From an uncultured Bacillota bacterium (GTDB lineage: Bacteria > Bacillota > Clostridia > Peptostreptococcales > Anaerovoracaceae), in contig CAMJRV010000210.1 of NCBI GenBank assembly GCA_946408315.1, positions 1-5,258 on the forward strand: a stretch of 5,258 bases of DNA. Direction: 5' to 3'. The position numbers were made by a program, and so were the translations under genes. Numbering within the stretch: the first letter of the stretch is position 1; every line of letters begins with the position of its first letter. The notes beneath the pieces were generated by a model. The model did not search any database and was not told the origin of the DNA. It saw only the letters and a list, made by a program, of their open reading frames with translations. Of this stretch, positions 4,461-5,258 are shown one piece after another.

Positions 4461-5258
4461 ATTTTCTGATCTTACGAAACCTCGGCGACCAGTAAAAGGT
4501 GGTGTTTACGCTCTCCTCCTTCGGCTTTCCCGTAAAGAGCGAGACAACGATCATAACGACGGTGTTCAGCAGAAACCCATATAAAATTCTCTCGATTGCA
4601 AAGTCCATAATTCCTATCAGCCAGAGCCCGGTGTAGATAGCTCCTGCGCAGATTCCCCACAACGCCCCCACCGTATTCACCCTTTTGGAAAACCATGCGG
4701 CCAGATAGGAAGGGAGGACGATCGTCGCTCCGATCCCGATGCCAATCATCCAAAGGTACAGGATATTTTCAATGTTCAGGGCAAAGGCAAACCCTACCGC
4801 CCCCGCTATGATTACAAAGACTCTCGTCCAGAAAATCATTTCTTTATCATTTGCCTTCTTATTCAGGAATTCTCTGACTAAATCGTTTGAGAAAATCACC
4901 CCGGTGGCCAAAAGATAGGAATCCGCAGAGGACATGATCGCGGCGCAAATGCTGACCAGAATCAAAATAGCCGCATTGGCCGGCAAACGTTCCATCACAA
5001 AGGTATACACCGCGAATTTCGGGTCAATTTCGCTTTGAAACAGAACTCTCTGGAATACGCCCAAATAAGCGGGAATCAGCAGAATGAGCAAGGTGATCGT
5101 CAGTGGAATCAAATAACCCCAGAAGGCCGTTTTACTGCTTCGGGAGGAATAGATCCGCTCCCAATCCGTCTGATCGCTCATCAGAAAAAAGACTCCGAAG
5201 GCAGAAAAATATAGCAAAAGATCTCTTAAAATATTCTCCGAGCCCATCAGATCCAGAA
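4444..5258 (-). CDS. sodium:solute symporter (SSS/SLC5 family), C-terminal part, symporter C
   Basis: The frame is open to the right edge, so the N-terminal half lies outside the window; about 271 residues are visible. The Met at 5247 is internal, since Leu-Asp-Leu precede it in frame. The signature segment SDQTDWERIYSSRSSKTA corresponds to the family loop with a D-W-x-R..AA+..K pattern. The later helix 8, CAAIMSSADSYLLATGVIF, contains Ala and two Ser (encoded around 4941 and 4932-4927) that match the Ala-x-x-Ser-Ser Na2 sodium site of Vibrio SGLT. Several further helices follow, ending in a basic tail (RFRKIRKSPFSY). It lacks the NYNPxAM loop region within view and the FYK helix-8 end of symporters A and B, so it belongs to another SSS branch. 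It has its own terminator and is therefore probably not in the A-B operon. The substrate is unknown. Confidence 0.92.
   Translation of the reverse strand, partial: LDLMGSENILRDLLLYFSAFGVFFLMSDQTDWERIYSSRSSKTAFWGYLIPLTITLLILLIPAYLGVFQRVLFQSEIDPKFAVYTFVMERLPANAAILILVSICAAIMSSADSYLLATGVIFSNDLVREFLNKKANDKEMIFWTRVFVIIAGAVGFAFALNIENILYLWMIGIGIGATIVLPSYLAAWFSKRVNTVGALWGICAGAIYTGLWLIGIMDFAIERILYGFLLNTVVMIVVSLFTGKPKEESVNTTFYWSPRFRKIRKSPFSY

Noticed and set aside
1..5258. Mobile element, CRISPR, tRNA/rRNA or defence genes
   Set aside because: No terminal inverted repeats, transposase frames, regular spaced repeats or recognisable structural RNA were seen; all long frames are transporters or the hydrolase.

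Overview
The window comes from an anaerobe-like, low-to-middle GC Gram-positive bacterium (Bacillota/Clostridia is my inference). The signs are strong AGGAGG-type ribosome binding sites, GTG and TTG starts, AT-rich leaders, and intrinsic terminators with U-runs. Every gene I can support reads on the minus strand, so the order of transcription is from high to low coordinates.

Region by region, in transcription order: (1) 5258-4444 is the C-terminal part of a sodium:solute symporter (symporter C), cut by the window edge and closed by a strong intrinsic terminator that overlaps its own stop codon. (2) 4443-4253 is a regulatory intergenic region. It holds an A+T-rich upstream tract, a sigma-A-like promoter with an extended -10, overlapping inverted repeats at the expected transcription start (operator candidates) and two strong Shine-Dalgarno sequences. 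(3) 4252-185 looks like one operon: symporter A (504 aa), a 41-aa one-helix membrane microprotein, a nitrilase-superfamily amidohydrolase starting at TTG, an intercistronic hairpin, then symporter B (496 aa). Symporters A and B are clear paralogues, while C belongs to a different branch. (4) 178-1 holds a hairpin terminator with U-runs on both sides, four A-tracts in helical phase, a weak promoter candidate, a 12-bp palindrome and the probable start codon of another minus-strand gene leaving the window.

The likely logic is uptake of one or a few related solutes by Na+-coupled transporters, followed by cytoplasmic hydrolysis of a C-N bond (amide, carbamoyl or ureido) by the nitrilase-family enzyme. 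The microprotein is tightly coupled between symporter A and the hydrolase and may be an accessory subunit of a symporter. The substrate cannot be read from the sequence. I see no CRISPR, mobile element, tRNA/rRNA or defence system. The least explained items are the microprotein and the operator array.
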